Of a stretch of 64,000 bases of DNA, positions 1 through 12,823 are shown in pieces; position 1 is the stretch's first letter, and every line of letters starts with the position of its first letter. The DNA lies in NCBI GenBank assembly GCA_964016885.1, contig OZ024744.1, forward strand, positions 28,220,108 through 28,284,107, written 5' to 3'. The translations under genes and the position numbers were made by a program. The notes beneath the pieces were generated by a model. The model saw only the letters and a list, made by a program, of their open reading frames with translations, was not told the origin of the DNA and searched no databases. Source of the DNA: Eledone cirrhosa (lineage: Eukaryota; Mollusca; Cephalopoda; Octopoda; Eledonidae).

Positions 1-2879
1 TTGTCGCTGTTACCACTGTTATTGTCTTTGTTGTTGTTGTGGTCGCTGTTATCACTGTTATTGTCACTGTTGTTGTTGTCGCTGTTATCACTGTTATTGC
101 CACTGTTGTTGTTGTTGTCGCTGTTATCACTGTTATTGTCACTGTTGTTGTTGTTGTTGTCGCTGTTATCACTGTTATTGTCACTGTTGTTGTTGTCGCT
201 GTTATCACTGTTATTGCCACTGTTGCTGTTGTTGTCGCTGTTATCACTGTTATTGTCACTGTTGTTGTTGTTGTCGCTGTTACCACTGTTATTGTCACTG
301 TTGTTGTTGTCGCTGTTATCACTGTTATTGTCACTGTTGCTGTTGTTGTCGCTGTTATCACTGTTATTGTCATTGTTGTTGTTGTTGTCGCGGTTATCTC
401 TGTTATTGTCATTGTTGTTGTTGTTGTTGTTGTCGCTGTTATCATTGTTATTGTCATTGTTGTCGCTGTTATCACTGTTATTGTCACTGTTGTTGTCGCT
501 GTTACAACTGTCCTTGTTGTTGTTGTTATTGTCGCTGTTATCACTGTTATTGTCATTGTTGTTGTTATTGTCGCTGTTATCACTGTTATTGTAACTGTTG
601 TTGTTGTCGCTGTTATCACTGTTATTGTAACTGTTGTTGTTGTCGCTGTTATAACTGTTATTGTCACTGTTTATGTTGTCGCTGTTATAACTGTTATTGT
701 CACTGTTGTTGTTGTCCCTGTTATAACTGTTATTGTCACTGTTGTTGTTGTCGCTGTTATCATTGTTATTGTCACTGTTGTTGTTGTCGCTGTTATCACT
801 GTTATTGTCATTGTTGTTGTTGTTGTCGCTGTTATAACTGTTACTGTCATTGTTGTTGTTGTTGTCGCTGTTATCACTGTTATTGTCACTGTTGTTGTCG
901 CTGTTATCACTGTTATTGTCACTGTTGCTGTTGTTGTCGCTGTTATCACTGTTATTGTCATTGTTGTTGTTGTTGTCGCGGTTATCACTGTTATTGTCAT
1001 TGTTGTTGTTGTTGTTCTCGCTGTTATCACTGTTATTGTCACTGTTGTTGTCGCTGTTATCACTGTTATTGTCACTGTTTTTGTCGCTGTTACAACTGTC
1101 ATTGTTGTTGTTGTTATTGTCGCTGTTATCACTGTTATTGTCATTGTTGTTATTGTTGTTGTCGCTGTTATAACTGTTATTCTCACTGTTGTTTTTGTTG
1201 TTGCCGCTGATATCACTCTTATTGTCACTGTTGTTGTTGTCTCTGTTATAACTGTTATTGTCACTGTTGTTGTTGTCACTGTTATCACTGTTATTGTCAC
1301 TGTTGTTGTTCTCGCTGTTATCACTGTTATTGTCACAGTTGTTGTTGTCGCTGTTATCACTGTTATTGTCATTGTTGTTGTTGCCGCTGTTATAACTGTT
1401 ATTGTCATTGTTGTTGTTGTTGTCGCTGTTATCACTGTTATTGTCATTGTTGTTGTTGTCGCTATTATCACTGTTATTGTCACTGTTGTTGTTATTGTCT
1501 CTGTTATTTTCACAGTTGTTGTCGCTGTTCTCACTGATATTGTCATTGTTGTTGTTGTTGTCGCCGTTATCACTGTTATTGTCAATGTTTTTGTTGTTGT
1601 TGTCGGTGTTATAACTGTTATTAGTTACTGTTGTTGTTCTCGCTGTTATAACTATTATTGTCATTGTTGTTGTTGTCGCTGTTATAACTGTTATTGTCAG
1701 TGTTGTTGTTGTTGTTGTCGCTGTTATAAGTGTTATTGTCATTATTGTTGTTGTTGTCGCCGTTATAACTGTTATTGTCACTGTTGTTGTTGTCGCTGTT
1801 TTAACTGTTATGGTCATTGTTGTTGTAGTCGCAGTTATATATGTTATTGACACTGTTGTTGTTGTTGTTATCGCTGTTATCACTGTTATTATTACTGTTG
1901 TTGTTGTTGTTGTTGTCGCTGTTATCACTGTTATTGTTCTGTTGTTGTTGTCGCTTTTATAACTGTTATTACCATTGTTGTTGTTGTTGTTGTATCTGTT
2001 ATCACTGTTATTGTCACTGTTGTTGTTGTTGTCGCTGTTATCACTGTTGTTGTCACTGGTGTTGTTGTTGTTGCTGTTAGTGTCACTCTTGTTGTTTTGT
2101 TGTCGTTGTCCTCGTTGTCATCACTGTTATTGTCGCTGTTGTTGTTGTTGTTGTCGTTGTTATCATGCTTGTTGTCACTGTTGTTGTTGTTGTGTTTGTT
2201 CTTGTTGTTATCACTGTTATTGTCACTGTTGTCTTTGTTGTTGTCGTTGTCATGACTGTTATTGTCGCTGTTGTTGTTGTCGCTGTTATAACTGTTATTG
2301 TCAAAGTTGTTGTTGTCGCTGTTATAACTGTTATTGTCACTGTTATTGTGTTGTCGCTGTTACCACTGTTATTGTCTTTGTTGTTGTTGTTCTCGCTGTT
2401 ATCACTGTTATTGTCATTGTTGTTGTTGTCGCTGTTATCACTTATATTAGTCATTGTTGTTGTTGTTGTCGCTGTTATAACTGTTATTGTCACTGATGTT
2501 GTTGTTGTCGCTGTTATAACTGTTATTGTCAAAGTTGTTGTTGTTGTCGCTGTTATAACTGTTATTGTCACTGTTATTGTTCTTGTCGCTGTTACCACTG
2601 TTATTGTCTTTGTTGTTGTTGTGGTCGCTGTTATCACTGTTATTGTCACTGTTGTTGTTGTCGCTGTTATCACTGTTATTGCCACTGTTGTTGTTGTCGC
2701 TGTTATCACTGTTATTGTCACTGTTGTTGTTGTTGTTGTCGCTGTTATCACTGTTATTGTCACTGTTGTTGTCGCTGTTATCACTGTTATTGTCACTGTT
2801 TTTGTTGTTGTTGATGTTATCACCACTGTTGTAGTTGTTGTCGCTGTTATAACTGTTATTGTCACTGTTGTTGTTGTTG

Positions 2880-3850
2880 CTGTCGCTGTTATCACTGTTA
2901 TTGTCATTGTTGCTGTTGTACTCGCTGTTATCACTGTTATTGTTGTTGTTGTTGTGGCTGTTATCACTGTTATTGTCACTGTTGTTGTTGTTCTCGCTGT
3001 TATAACTGTTATTGTGACTGTTGTTGTTGTCGCTGTTATAACTGTTATTGTCATTGTTGTTGTTGTTGTCGCTGTTATCACTGTTATTAACACTGCTGTT
3101 GTTGTTGTTCTCGCTGTTATCACTGTTATTGTCACTGTTGTTGTTGTCGCTGTCATAACTCTTATTGTCACTGTTGTTGTTGTTGTTCTCGTTGTTATCA
3201 CTGTTATTGTCATTATTGTTGTTCTCGCTGTTATCACTGGTATTGACACTGTTGTTATTGTTGTTGTCGCTGTTATAACTGTTATTGTCTCTGTTGATGT
3301 TGTTGTTGTCGCTGTTATAACTGTTATTGTCACTGTTGTTGTTGTCGCTGTTATAACTCTTATTGTCACTGTTGTTGTTGTTGTCGTCGTTGTTATCACT
3401 GTTATTGTCATTATTGTTGTTGTCGCTGTTATCACTGTTATTGTCATTGTTGTTGTTTTTGTCGGTGTTATCACTGTTATTGTCACTGTTGTTGTCGCTG
3501 CTATAACTGTTATTGTCACTATTGCTTTTGTTGTTGTCGCTCTTATCACTCTTATTGTCATTGTTGTTGTTGTTCTCGCTGCTATCCTTGTTATTGTCAT
3601 TGTTGTTGTTGTTGTACTCGCTGTTATCACTGTTATTGTCATTGTTGTTGTTCTTGTTGCTGTTATCACTGTTATTGTCACTGTTTTTGTTGTTGTCGCT
3701 ATTATCACTGTTATCGTCACTGTTGTTTTTGTTGTTGTCGCTGTTATCACTGTTATTTTCATTGTTGTTGTTGTTGTTCTCGCATTTATCACTGTCGTCG
3801 TCACTGTTGTTGTTGTTGTCGCTGTTATAACTGTTATTGTGACTGTTGTT
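2880..3850. repeat. Dispersed higher-order block D, copy 1
   Basis: This block carries a distinctive order of variant monomers: a GGTATTGACACTG monomer near 3238, a CGCTGCTATCC monomer near 3578, a TTGTACTCGCTG monomer near 3614, a TTATCGTCACTG monomer near 3711, and a CTCGCATTTATC monomer near 3779 followed by GTCGTCGTC. The same order recurs near 49.7-50.65, 56.8-57.6 and 59.7-60.55 kb. This copy lacks one roughly 42-bp monomer present between the CGCATTTATC and GTCGTCGTC steps in the three distal copies. The boundaries are approximate. Confidence 0.75.
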
Positions 3851-4074
3851 GTTGTTCTTGTCGCTGTTATAACTGTTATTGTCATTGTTGTCGCTGTTAT
3901 CACTGTTATTGACACTGTTGTTGTTATTGTCGCTGTTATCACTGTTATTTTCACAGTTGTTGTTGTTGTTGTCGCTGTTATAACTGTTATTGTCATTGTT
4001 GTTGTTGTCGCTGTTATCACTGTTATTGACACTGTTGCTGCTGTTGTTCTGGCTGTTACCACTGTTATTGTCAC

Positions 4075-4075
<1 letters not shown>

Positions 4076-4105
<30 letters not shown>
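4076..4105 (+). repeat. (GTT)10 microsatellite, the longest pure triplet run seen
   Basis: Ten uninterrupted GTT triplets replace the usual 2-5 between monomer cores. Runs of 8-9 were also noted near 20988-21011 and 48047-48073. These runs are the slippage-prone part of the monomer and account for most of its 3-bp length variation. Confidence 0.9.
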
Positions 4106-4444
4106 ATCACTGTTATTGTCATTATTGTTATTGTCGCTGTTATCACTGTTATTGTCATTGTTGTTGATGTTGTTGTTGTCGCTGTTATCACTGTTATTGT
4201 CACTGTTGTTGTTGTTGTCGCTTCTATAACTGTTATTGTCACTATTGCTGTTGTTGTTGTCGCTGTTATCACTCTTACTGTCATTGTTGTTGTTGTCGCT
4301 GTTATCACTGTTATTGCCACTGTTGCTGTTGTTGTCGTTGTTATCACTGTTATTGTCATTGTTGTTGTTGTTGTCGCTGTTATCACTGTTATTGTCACTG
4401 TTGTTGTCGCTGTTATAACTGTTATTGTCACTGTTGTTGTTGTT

Positions 4445-7400
4445 GTCGGTGTTATAACTGTTATTAGTTACTGTTGTTGTTGTTGATGTTGTTCTTGCTG
4501 TTATAACTATTATTGTCATTGTTGTTGTTGTTGCTGTCGGTGTTATTACTGTTAATGCCATTGTTGTTGTTGTTGTTGTCTCTGTTATCACTGTTATTGT
4601 CACTGTTGTTGTCGCTGTTATTGTCACTGTTGTTGTCGTTGTTGTTGTTGTCGCTGTTATCACTGTTATTGTGCTGTTGTTGTTGTTGTCGCTGTTATAA
4701 CTGTTAATGTCACTGTTGTTGTTCTCGCTGTTATCACTGTTATTGTCATTGTTGTTGTTATTGTTGTTGTTGTTGTCGCTGTTATCATTGTTATTGTCAT
4801 TGTTGTTGTTATTGTCGCTGTTATAACTGTTATTGTCACTGTTGTTGTTGTCGCTGTTATCACTGTTATTGTAACTGTTGTTGTTGTTGTCACTGTTATA
4901 AATGTTATTGTCACTGTTGTTTTTGTTGTCGCTTTTATCACTGTTATTGTCACTGTTGTTGTTGTCGCTGTTATAACTGTTATTGTCACTGTTTATGTTG
5001 TCGCTGTTATAACTGTTATTGTCACTGTTGTTGTTGTCCCTGTTATAACTGTTATTGTCACTGTTGTTGTTGTTGTCGCTGTTATCACTGTTATTGTCAC
5101 TGTTATTGTCCTTGTCGCTGTTACCACTGTTATTGTCTTTGTTGTTGTTGTGGTCGCTGTTATCACTGTTATTGTCACTGTTGTTGTTGTTGTCGCTGTT
5201 ATCACTGTTATTGCCACTGTTGTTGTTGTTGTCGCTGTTATCACTGTTATTGTCACTGTTGTTGTTGTTGTTGTCGCTGTTATCACTGTTATTGTCACTG
5301 TTGTTGTTGTCGCTGTTATCACTGTTATTGCCACTGTTGCTGTTGTTGTCGCTGTTATCACTGTTATTGTCACTGTTGTTATTGTTGTCGCTGTTATCAC
5401 TGTTATTGTCACTGTTGTTGTTGTCGCTGTTATCAATGTTATTGTCACTGTTGCTGTTGTTGTCGCTGTTATCACTGTTATTGTCATTGTTGTTGTTGTT
5501 GTCGCGGTTATCACTGTTATTGTCATTGTTGTTGTTGTTGTTGTTGTTGTTGTCGCTGTTATCATTGTTATTGTCATTGTTGTCTCTGTTATCACTGTTA
5601 TTGTCACTGTTGTTGTCGCTGTTACAACTGTCCTTGTTGTTGTTGTTATTGTCGCTGTTATCACTGTTATTGTCATTGTTGTTGTTATTGTCGCTGTTAT
5701 CACTGTTATTGTCACTGTTGTTGTTGTCGCTGTTATCACTGTTATTGTAACTGTTGTTGTTGTCGCTGTTATAACTGTTATTGTCACTGTTTATGTTGTC
5801 GCTGTTATAACTGTTATTGTCACTGTTGTTGTTGTCCCTGTTATAACTGTTATTGTCACTGTTGTTGTTGTTGTCGCTGTTATCATTGTTATTGTCACTG
5901 TTGTTGTTGTCGCTGTTATCACTGTTATTGTCATTGTTGTTGTTGTTGTCGCGGTTATCACTGTTAGTGTCACTGTTTTGTTGTTGTCGCTGTTATCACT
6001 GTTATTGTCACTGTTGTTGTTGTCGCTGTTATCACTGTTATTGTCACTGTTGTTGTCGCTGTTATCACTGTTATTGTCATTGTTGTTGTTGTTGTCGCGG
6101 TTATCACTGTTATTGTCATTGTTGTTGTTGTTGTCGCTGTTATCACTGTTATTGTCATTGTTGTTGTTGCCGCTGTTATAACTGTTATTGTCATTGTTGT
6201 TGTTGTTGTCGCTGTTATCACTGTTATTGTCATTGTTGTTGTTGTCGCTATTATCACTGTTATTGTCACTGTTGTTGTTATTGTCGCTGTTATCACTGTT
6301 ATTTTCACACTTGTTGTCGCTGTTCTCATTGATATTGTCATTGTTGTTGTTGTTGTCGCCGTTATCACTGTTATTGTCATTGTTTTTGTTGTTGCTGTCG
6401 GTGTTATAACTGTTATTAGTTACTGTTGTTGTTGTTGTTCTCGCTGTTATAACTATTATTGTCATTGTTGTTGTTGTCGCTGTTATAACTGTTATTGTCA
6501 TTGTTGTTGTTGTTGTTGTCGCTGTTATAAGTGTTATTGTCACTGTTGATGTTGTTGTTCTCGCTGTTATCACTCTTATTTCACTATTGTTGTTGTTCTC
6601 GCTGTTATCACTCTTATTGTCACTATTGTTGTTGTTGTCGCCGTTATAACTGTTATTGTCATTGTTGTTGTAGTCGCAGTTATATATGTTATTGACACTG
6701 TTCTTGTTGTTGTTATCGCTGTTATCACTGTTATTATCACTGTTGTTGTTGTTGTTGTTGTCGCTGTTATCACTGTTATTGTTCTGTTGTTGTTGTCGCT
6801 TTTATAACTGTTATTACCATTGTTGTTGTTGTTGTTGTTGTCTCTGTTATCACTGTTATTGTCACTGTTGTTGTTGTTGTCGCTGTTATCACTGTTATTG
6901 TCACTGGTGTTGTTGTTGTTGCTGTTAGTGTCACTCTTGTTGTTTTGTTGTCGTTGTCCTCGTTGTCATCACTGTTATTGTCGCTGTTGTTGTTGTTGTC
7001 GTTGTTATCATGCTTGTTGTCACTGTTGTTGTTGTTGTGGTTGTTGTTGTTGTTATCACTGTTATTGTCACTGTTGTCTTTGTTTGTTGTCGTTGTCATG
7101 ACTGTTATTGTCACTGTTGTTGTTTTGTTGTTGTTGTCGTCGTTGTCATCACTGTTATCGTCGGTGTTGTCGTTGTTGTCCTTGTTATCATGGTTATTGT
7201 CACTGTTGTTGTCGTTGTTATCACTGTTATTGTCACTGTTGTTGTTGTCGCTGTTATTACTGTTATTGTCACTGTTGTCTTGTTGTTGTTGTCATTGTTA
7301 TCACTGTTATTGTCACTATTGTTGTTGTCGCTGATATCACTGTTATTGTCACTGTTGTTGTTGTTCTCGCTGTTATCACTGTTATTGTCATTGTTGTTGT

Positions 7401-8837
7401 TTTTGTTGTCGCTGTTATAACTGTTACTGTCATTGTTGTCCCTGTTATCACTGTTATTGTCATTGTTGTTGTTGTTGTCGCTGTTTTCACTGTTATCGTC
7501 ACTGTTGTCGTTGTTGTCGCTGTTATAACTGTTATTGTCAAAGTTGTTGTTGTCGCTGTTATAACTGTTATTGTGTTGTCGCTGTTACCACTGTTATTGT
7601 CTTTGTTGTTGTTGTTCTCGCTGTTATCACTGTTATTGTCATTGTTGTTGTTGTCGCTGTTATCACTTATATTAGTCATTGTTGTTGTTGTTGTCGCTGT
7701 TATAACTGTTATTGTCACTGATGTTGTTGTTGTCGCTGTTATAACTGTTATTGTCAAAGTTGTTGTTGTCGCTGTTATAACTGTTATTGTCACTGTTATT
7801 GTCCTTGTCGCTGTTACCACTGTTATTGTCTTTGTTGTTGTTGTGGTCGCTGTTATCACTGTTATTGTCACTGTTGTTGTTGTTGTCGCTGTTATCACTG
7901 TTATTGCCACTGTTGTTGTTGTCGCTGTTATCACTGTTATTGTCACTGTTGTTGTTGTTATTGTCGCTGTTATCACTGTTATTGTCACTGTTGTTGTTGT
8001 CGCTGTTATCACTCTTATTGCCACTGTTGCTGTTGTTGTCGCTGTTATCACTGTTATTGTCATTGTTGTTGTTGTCGCGGTTATCACTGTTATTGTCATT
8101 GTTGTTGTTGTTGTTGTTCTCGCTGTTATCACTGTTAATGTCACTGTTGTTGTCGCTGTTATAACTGTTATTGTCACTGTTGTTGTTGTTGTCGCTGTTA
8201 TCACTGTTATTGTCACTGTTGTTGTCGCTGTTATCACTGTTATTGTCACTGTTGTGTCGCTGTTACAACTGTCATTGTTGTTGTTGTTATTGTCGCTGTT
8301 ATCACTGTTATTGTCATTGTTGTTATTGTTGTTGTCGCTGTTATAACTGTTATTGTCACTGTTGTTTTTGTTGTTGCCGCTGTTATCACTGTTATTGTCA
8401 CTGTTGTTGTTGTCTCTGTTATAACTGTTATTGTCACTGTTGTTGTTGTTCTGGCTGTTACCACTGTTATTGTCACTGTTGTTGTTGTTGTCGTTGATAT
8501 CACTGTTATTGTCATTATTGTTATTGTCGCTGTTATCACTGTTATTGTCATTGTTGTTGTTGTTGTTGTTGTCGCTGTTATCACTGTTATTGTCACTGTT
8601 GTTGTTGTTGTCGCTTCTATAACTGTTATTGTCACTATTGCTGTTGTTGTTGTCGCTGTTATCACTCTTACTGTCATTGTTGTTGTTGTCGCTGTTATCA
8701 CTGTTATTGCCACTGTTGCTGTTGTTGTCGTTGTTATCACTGTTATTGTCATTGTTTTTGTTGTTGTCGCTGTTATCACTGTTATTGTCACTGTTGTTGT
8801 CGCTGTTATAACTGTTATTGTCACTGTTGTTGTTGTT
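4445..8837. repeat. Higher-order unit of 4,393 bp between phase-shift landmarks
   Basis: The landmark GTCGGTGTTATAACTG followed by TTATTAGTTACTG, then a GATGTTGTTCTTGCTG step, starts at 4445 and again at 8838. The interval contains a second landmark type at about 6397, in which GTTACTG is followed by a TTCTCGCTG step. Downstream of 8838 the same order of variant monomers repeats at an offset of about 4,453 (5150 to 9603) that shrinks to about 4,024 (6686 to 10710), so the second unit has lost several hundred bases. Confidence 0.75.
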
Positions 8838-11800
8838 GTCGGTGTTATAACTGTTATTAGTTACTGTTGTTGTTGTTGATGTTGTTCTTGCTGTTATAAC
8901 TATTATTGTCATTGTTGTTGTTGTTGCTGTCGGTGTTATTACTGTTAATGCCATTGTTGTTGTCTCTGTTATCACTGTTATTGTCACTGTTGTTGTCGTT
9001 GTTGTTGTTGTCGCTGTTATCACTGTTATTGTTCTGTTGTTGTTGTCGCTGTTATAACTGTTAATGTCACTGTTGTTGTTCTCGCTGTTATCACTGTTAT
9101 TGTCATTGTTGTTGTTGTTGTTGTTGTTGTCGCTGTTATCATTGTTATTGTCATTGTTGTCGCTGTTATCACTGTTATTGTCACTGTTGTTGTCGCTGTT
9201 ACAACTGTCCTTGTTGTTGTTGTTATTGCCGCTGTTATCACTGTTATTGTCATTGTTGTTTTTATTGTCGCTGTTATCACTGTTATTGTCACTGTTGTTG
9301 TTGTCGCTGTTATCACTGATATTGTAACTGTTGTTGTTGTTGTCACTGTTATAAATGTTATTGTCACTTTTGTTTTTGTTGTCGCTTTTATCACTGTTAT
9401 TGTCACTGTTGTTGTTGTCGCTGTTATAACTGTTATTGTCACTGTTTATGTTGTCGCTGTTATAACTGTTATTGTCACTGTTGTTGTTGTCCCTGTTATA
9501 ACTGTTATTGTCACTGTTGTTGTTGTTGTCGCTGTTATCACTGTTATTGTCACTGTTATTGTCCTTGTCGCTGTTACCACTGTTATTGTCTTTGTTGTTG
9601 TTGTGGTCGCTGTTATCACTGTTATTGTCACTGTTGTTGTTGTTGTCGCTGTTATCACTGTTATTGCCACTGTTGTTTTTGTTGTCGCTGTTATCACTGT
9701 TATTGTCACTGTTGTTGTTGTTGTCGCTGTTATCACTGTTATTGTCACTGTTGTAGTTGTCGCTGTTATCACTGTTATTGCCACTGTTGCTGTTGTTGTC
9801 GCTGTTATCACTGTTATTGTCACTGTTGTTATTGTTGTCGCTGTTATCTATGTTATTGTCACTGTTGTTGTTGTCGCTGTTATCACTGTTATTGTCACTG
9901 TTGCTGTTGTTGTCGCTGTTATCACTGTTATTGTCATTGTTGTTGTTGTTGTCGCGGTTATCACTGTTATTGTCATTGTTGTTGTTGTTGTTGTTGTTGT
10001 TGTCGCTGTTATCATTGTTATTGTCATTGTTGTCGCTGTTATCACTGTTATTGTCACTGTTGTTGTCGCTGTTACAACTGTCCTTGTTGTTGTTGTTATT
10101 GTCGCTGTTATCACTGTTATTGTCATTGTTGTTGTTATTGTCGCTGTTATCACTGTTATTGTCACTGTTGTTGTTGTCGCTGTTATCACTGTTATTGTAA
10201 CTGTTGTTGTTGTCGCTGTTATAACTGTTATTGTCACTGTTTTTGTTGTCGCTGTTATAACTGTTATTGTCACTGTTGTTGTTGTCCCTGTTATAACTGT
10301 TATTGTCACTGTTGTTGTTGTTGTCGCTGTTATCATTGTTATTGTCACTGTTGTTGTCGTGGTTATCACTGTTATTGTCATTGTTGTTGTTGTTGTCGCG
10401 GTTATCACTGTTATTGTCACTGTTTTGTTGTTGTCGCTGTTATCACTGTTATTGTCACTGTTGTTGTTGTCGCTGTTATCACTGTTATTGTCACTGTTGT
10501 TGTCGCTGTTATCACTGTTATTTTCATTGTTGTTGTTGTTGTCGCTGTTATAAGTGTTATTGTCACTGTTGATGTTGTTGTTCTCGCTGTTATCACTCTT
10601 ATTGTCACTATTGTTGTTGTTCTCGCTGTTATCACTCTTATTGTCACTATTGTTGTTGTTGTCGCCGTTATAACTGTTATTGTCATTGTTGTTGTAGTCG
10701 CAGTTATATATGGTATTGACACTGTTCTTGTTGTTGTTATCGCTGTTATCACTGTTATTATCACTGTTGTTGTTGTTGTTGTTGTCGCTGTTATCACTGT
10801 TATTGTTCTGTTGTTGTTGTCGCTTTTATAACTGTTATTACCATTGTTGTTGTTGTTGTTGTCTCTGTTATCACTGTTATTGTCACTGTTGTTGTTGTTG
10901 TCGCTGTTATCACTGTTATTGTCACTGGTGTTGTTGTTGTTGCTGTTAGTGTCACTCTTGTTGTTTTGTCGTCGTTGTCCTCGTTGTCATCACTGTTATT
11001 GTCGCTGTTGTTGTTGTTGTCGTTGTTATCATGCTTGTTGTCACTGTTGTTGTTGTTGTGGTTGTTGTTGTTGTTATCACTGTTATTGTCACTGTTGTCT
11101 TTGTTGTTGTCGTTGTCATGACTGTTATTGTCGCTGTTGTTGTTGTTGTTGTCGCTGTTATTGTCACTGTTGTTGTTTTGTTGTTGTTGTCGTCGTTGTC
11201 ATCACTGTTATCGTCGCTGTTGTCGTTGTTGTCCTTGTTATCATGGTTATTGTCACTGTTGTTGTCGCTGTTATCACTGTTATTATCACTGTTGTTGTTG
11301 TCGCTGTTATTACTGTTATTGTCACTGTTGTTGTTGTTGTTGTCATTGTTATCACTGTTATTGTCACTATTGTTGTTGTCGCTGTTATCACTGTTATTGT
11401 CACTGTTGTTGTTGTTCTCGCTGTTATCACTGTTATTGTCATTGTTGTTGTTTTTGTTGTCGCTGTTATAACTGTTACTGTCATTGTTGTCCCTGTTATC
11501 ACTGTTATTGTCATTGTTGTTGTTGTTGTCGCTGTTTTCACTGTTATCGTCACTGTTGTTGTTGTTGTCGCTGTTATAACTGTTATTGTCAAAGTTGTTG
11601 TTGTCGCTGTTATAACTGTTATTGTGTTGTCGCTGTTACCACTGTTATTGTCTTTGTTGTTGTTGTTCTCGCTGTTATCACTGTTATTGTCATTGTTGTT
11701 GTTGTCGCTGTTATCACTTATATTAGTCATTGTTGTTGTTGTTGTCGCTGTTATAACTGTTATTGTCACTGATGTTGTTGTTGTCGCTGTTATAACTGTT

Positions 11801-12823
11801 ATTGTCAAAGTTGTTGTTGTTGTCGCTGTTATAACTGTTATTGTCACTGTTATTGTTCTTGTCGCTGTTACCACTGTTATTGTCTTTGTTGTTGTTGTGG
11901 TCGCTGTTATCACTGTTATTGTCACTGTTGTTGTTGTTGTCGCTGTTATCACTGTTATTGCCACTGTTGTTGTTGTCGCTGTTATCACTGTTATTGTCAC
12001 TGCTGTTGTTGTTGTTGTCGCTGTTATCACTGTTATTGTCACTGTTGTTGTTGTCGCTGTTATCACTCTTATTGCCACTGTTGCTGTTGTTGTCGCTGTT
12101 ATCACTGTTATTGTCACTGTTGTTGTTGTTGTCGCTGTTATCACTGTTATTGTCATTGTTGTTGTTGTGGCGGTTATCACTGTTATTGTCACTGTTGTTG
12201 TCGCTGTTATAACTGTTATTGTCACTGTTGTTGTTGTCGCTGTTATCACTGTTATTGTCACTGTTGTTGTCGCTGTTATCACTGTTATTGTCACTGTTTT
12301 TGTCGCTGTTACAACTGTCATTGTTGTTGTTGTTATTGTCGCTGTTATCACTGTTATTGTCATTGCTGTTATTGTTGTTGTCGCTGTTATAACTGTTATT
12401 CTCACTGTTGTTTTTGTTGTTGCCGCTGTTATCACAGTTATTGTCACTGTTGTTGTTGTCTCTGTTATAACTGTTATTGTCACTGTTGTTGTTGTCACTG
12501 TTATTGTCACTGTTGTTGTTGTTCTCGCTGTTATCACTGTTATTGTCACAGTTGTTGTTGTCGCTGTTATCACTGTTATTGTCATTGTTGTTGTTGCCGC
12601 TGTTATAACTGTTATTGTCATTGTTGTTGTTGTTGTCGCTGTTATCACTGTTATTGTCATTGTTGTTGTTGTCGCTATTATCACTGTTATTGTCACTGTT
12701 GTTGTTATTGTCGCTGTTATCAGTGTTATTTTCACAGTTGTTGTCGCTGTTCTCATTGATATTGTCATTGTTGTTGTTGTTGTCGCCGTTATCACTGTTA
12801 TTGTCATTGTTTTTGTTGTTGCC
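8838..12823. repeat. Second, shortened higher-order unit
   Basis: This unit is colinear with the preceding 4,393-bp unit from the shared GATGTTGTTCTTGC landmark onward. Between about 10.3 and 10.7 kb it lacks the part that holds the inner landmark of the first unit: near 10530 the sequence passes from a TTATTTTCATTG monomer straight into the monomers found near 6510 in the first unit. It ends at the next landmark at 12824. The unit boundaries follow landmarks and are a choice of description, not a proven replication unit. Confidence 0.6.

Larger units (their letters stand above)
1..4327. repeat. Proximal arm of the array, upstream of the 18.8 kb duplication
   Basis: This segment is built of the same monomers and has no gene. 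Its first 1.8 kb is colinear with 5112-6690: the variant ACC ACT followed by TTATTGTCTTTG and a GTGGTCGCT step occurs at the very start and again near 5113. The landmark with GCAGTTATATATG near 1830 recurs near 6675. The offset drifts from about 5,111 to 4,845, so small indels separate the two. The arm therefore looks like an older, more diverged copy of the first part of copy A. Confidence 0.8.

Noticed and set aside
1826..1860. TATA-like string TTATATATG (also near 6680, 13105 and 53650) as a promoter
   Set aside because: It is a two-base variant of the ordinary monomer that recurs with its block, and there is no gene downstream.
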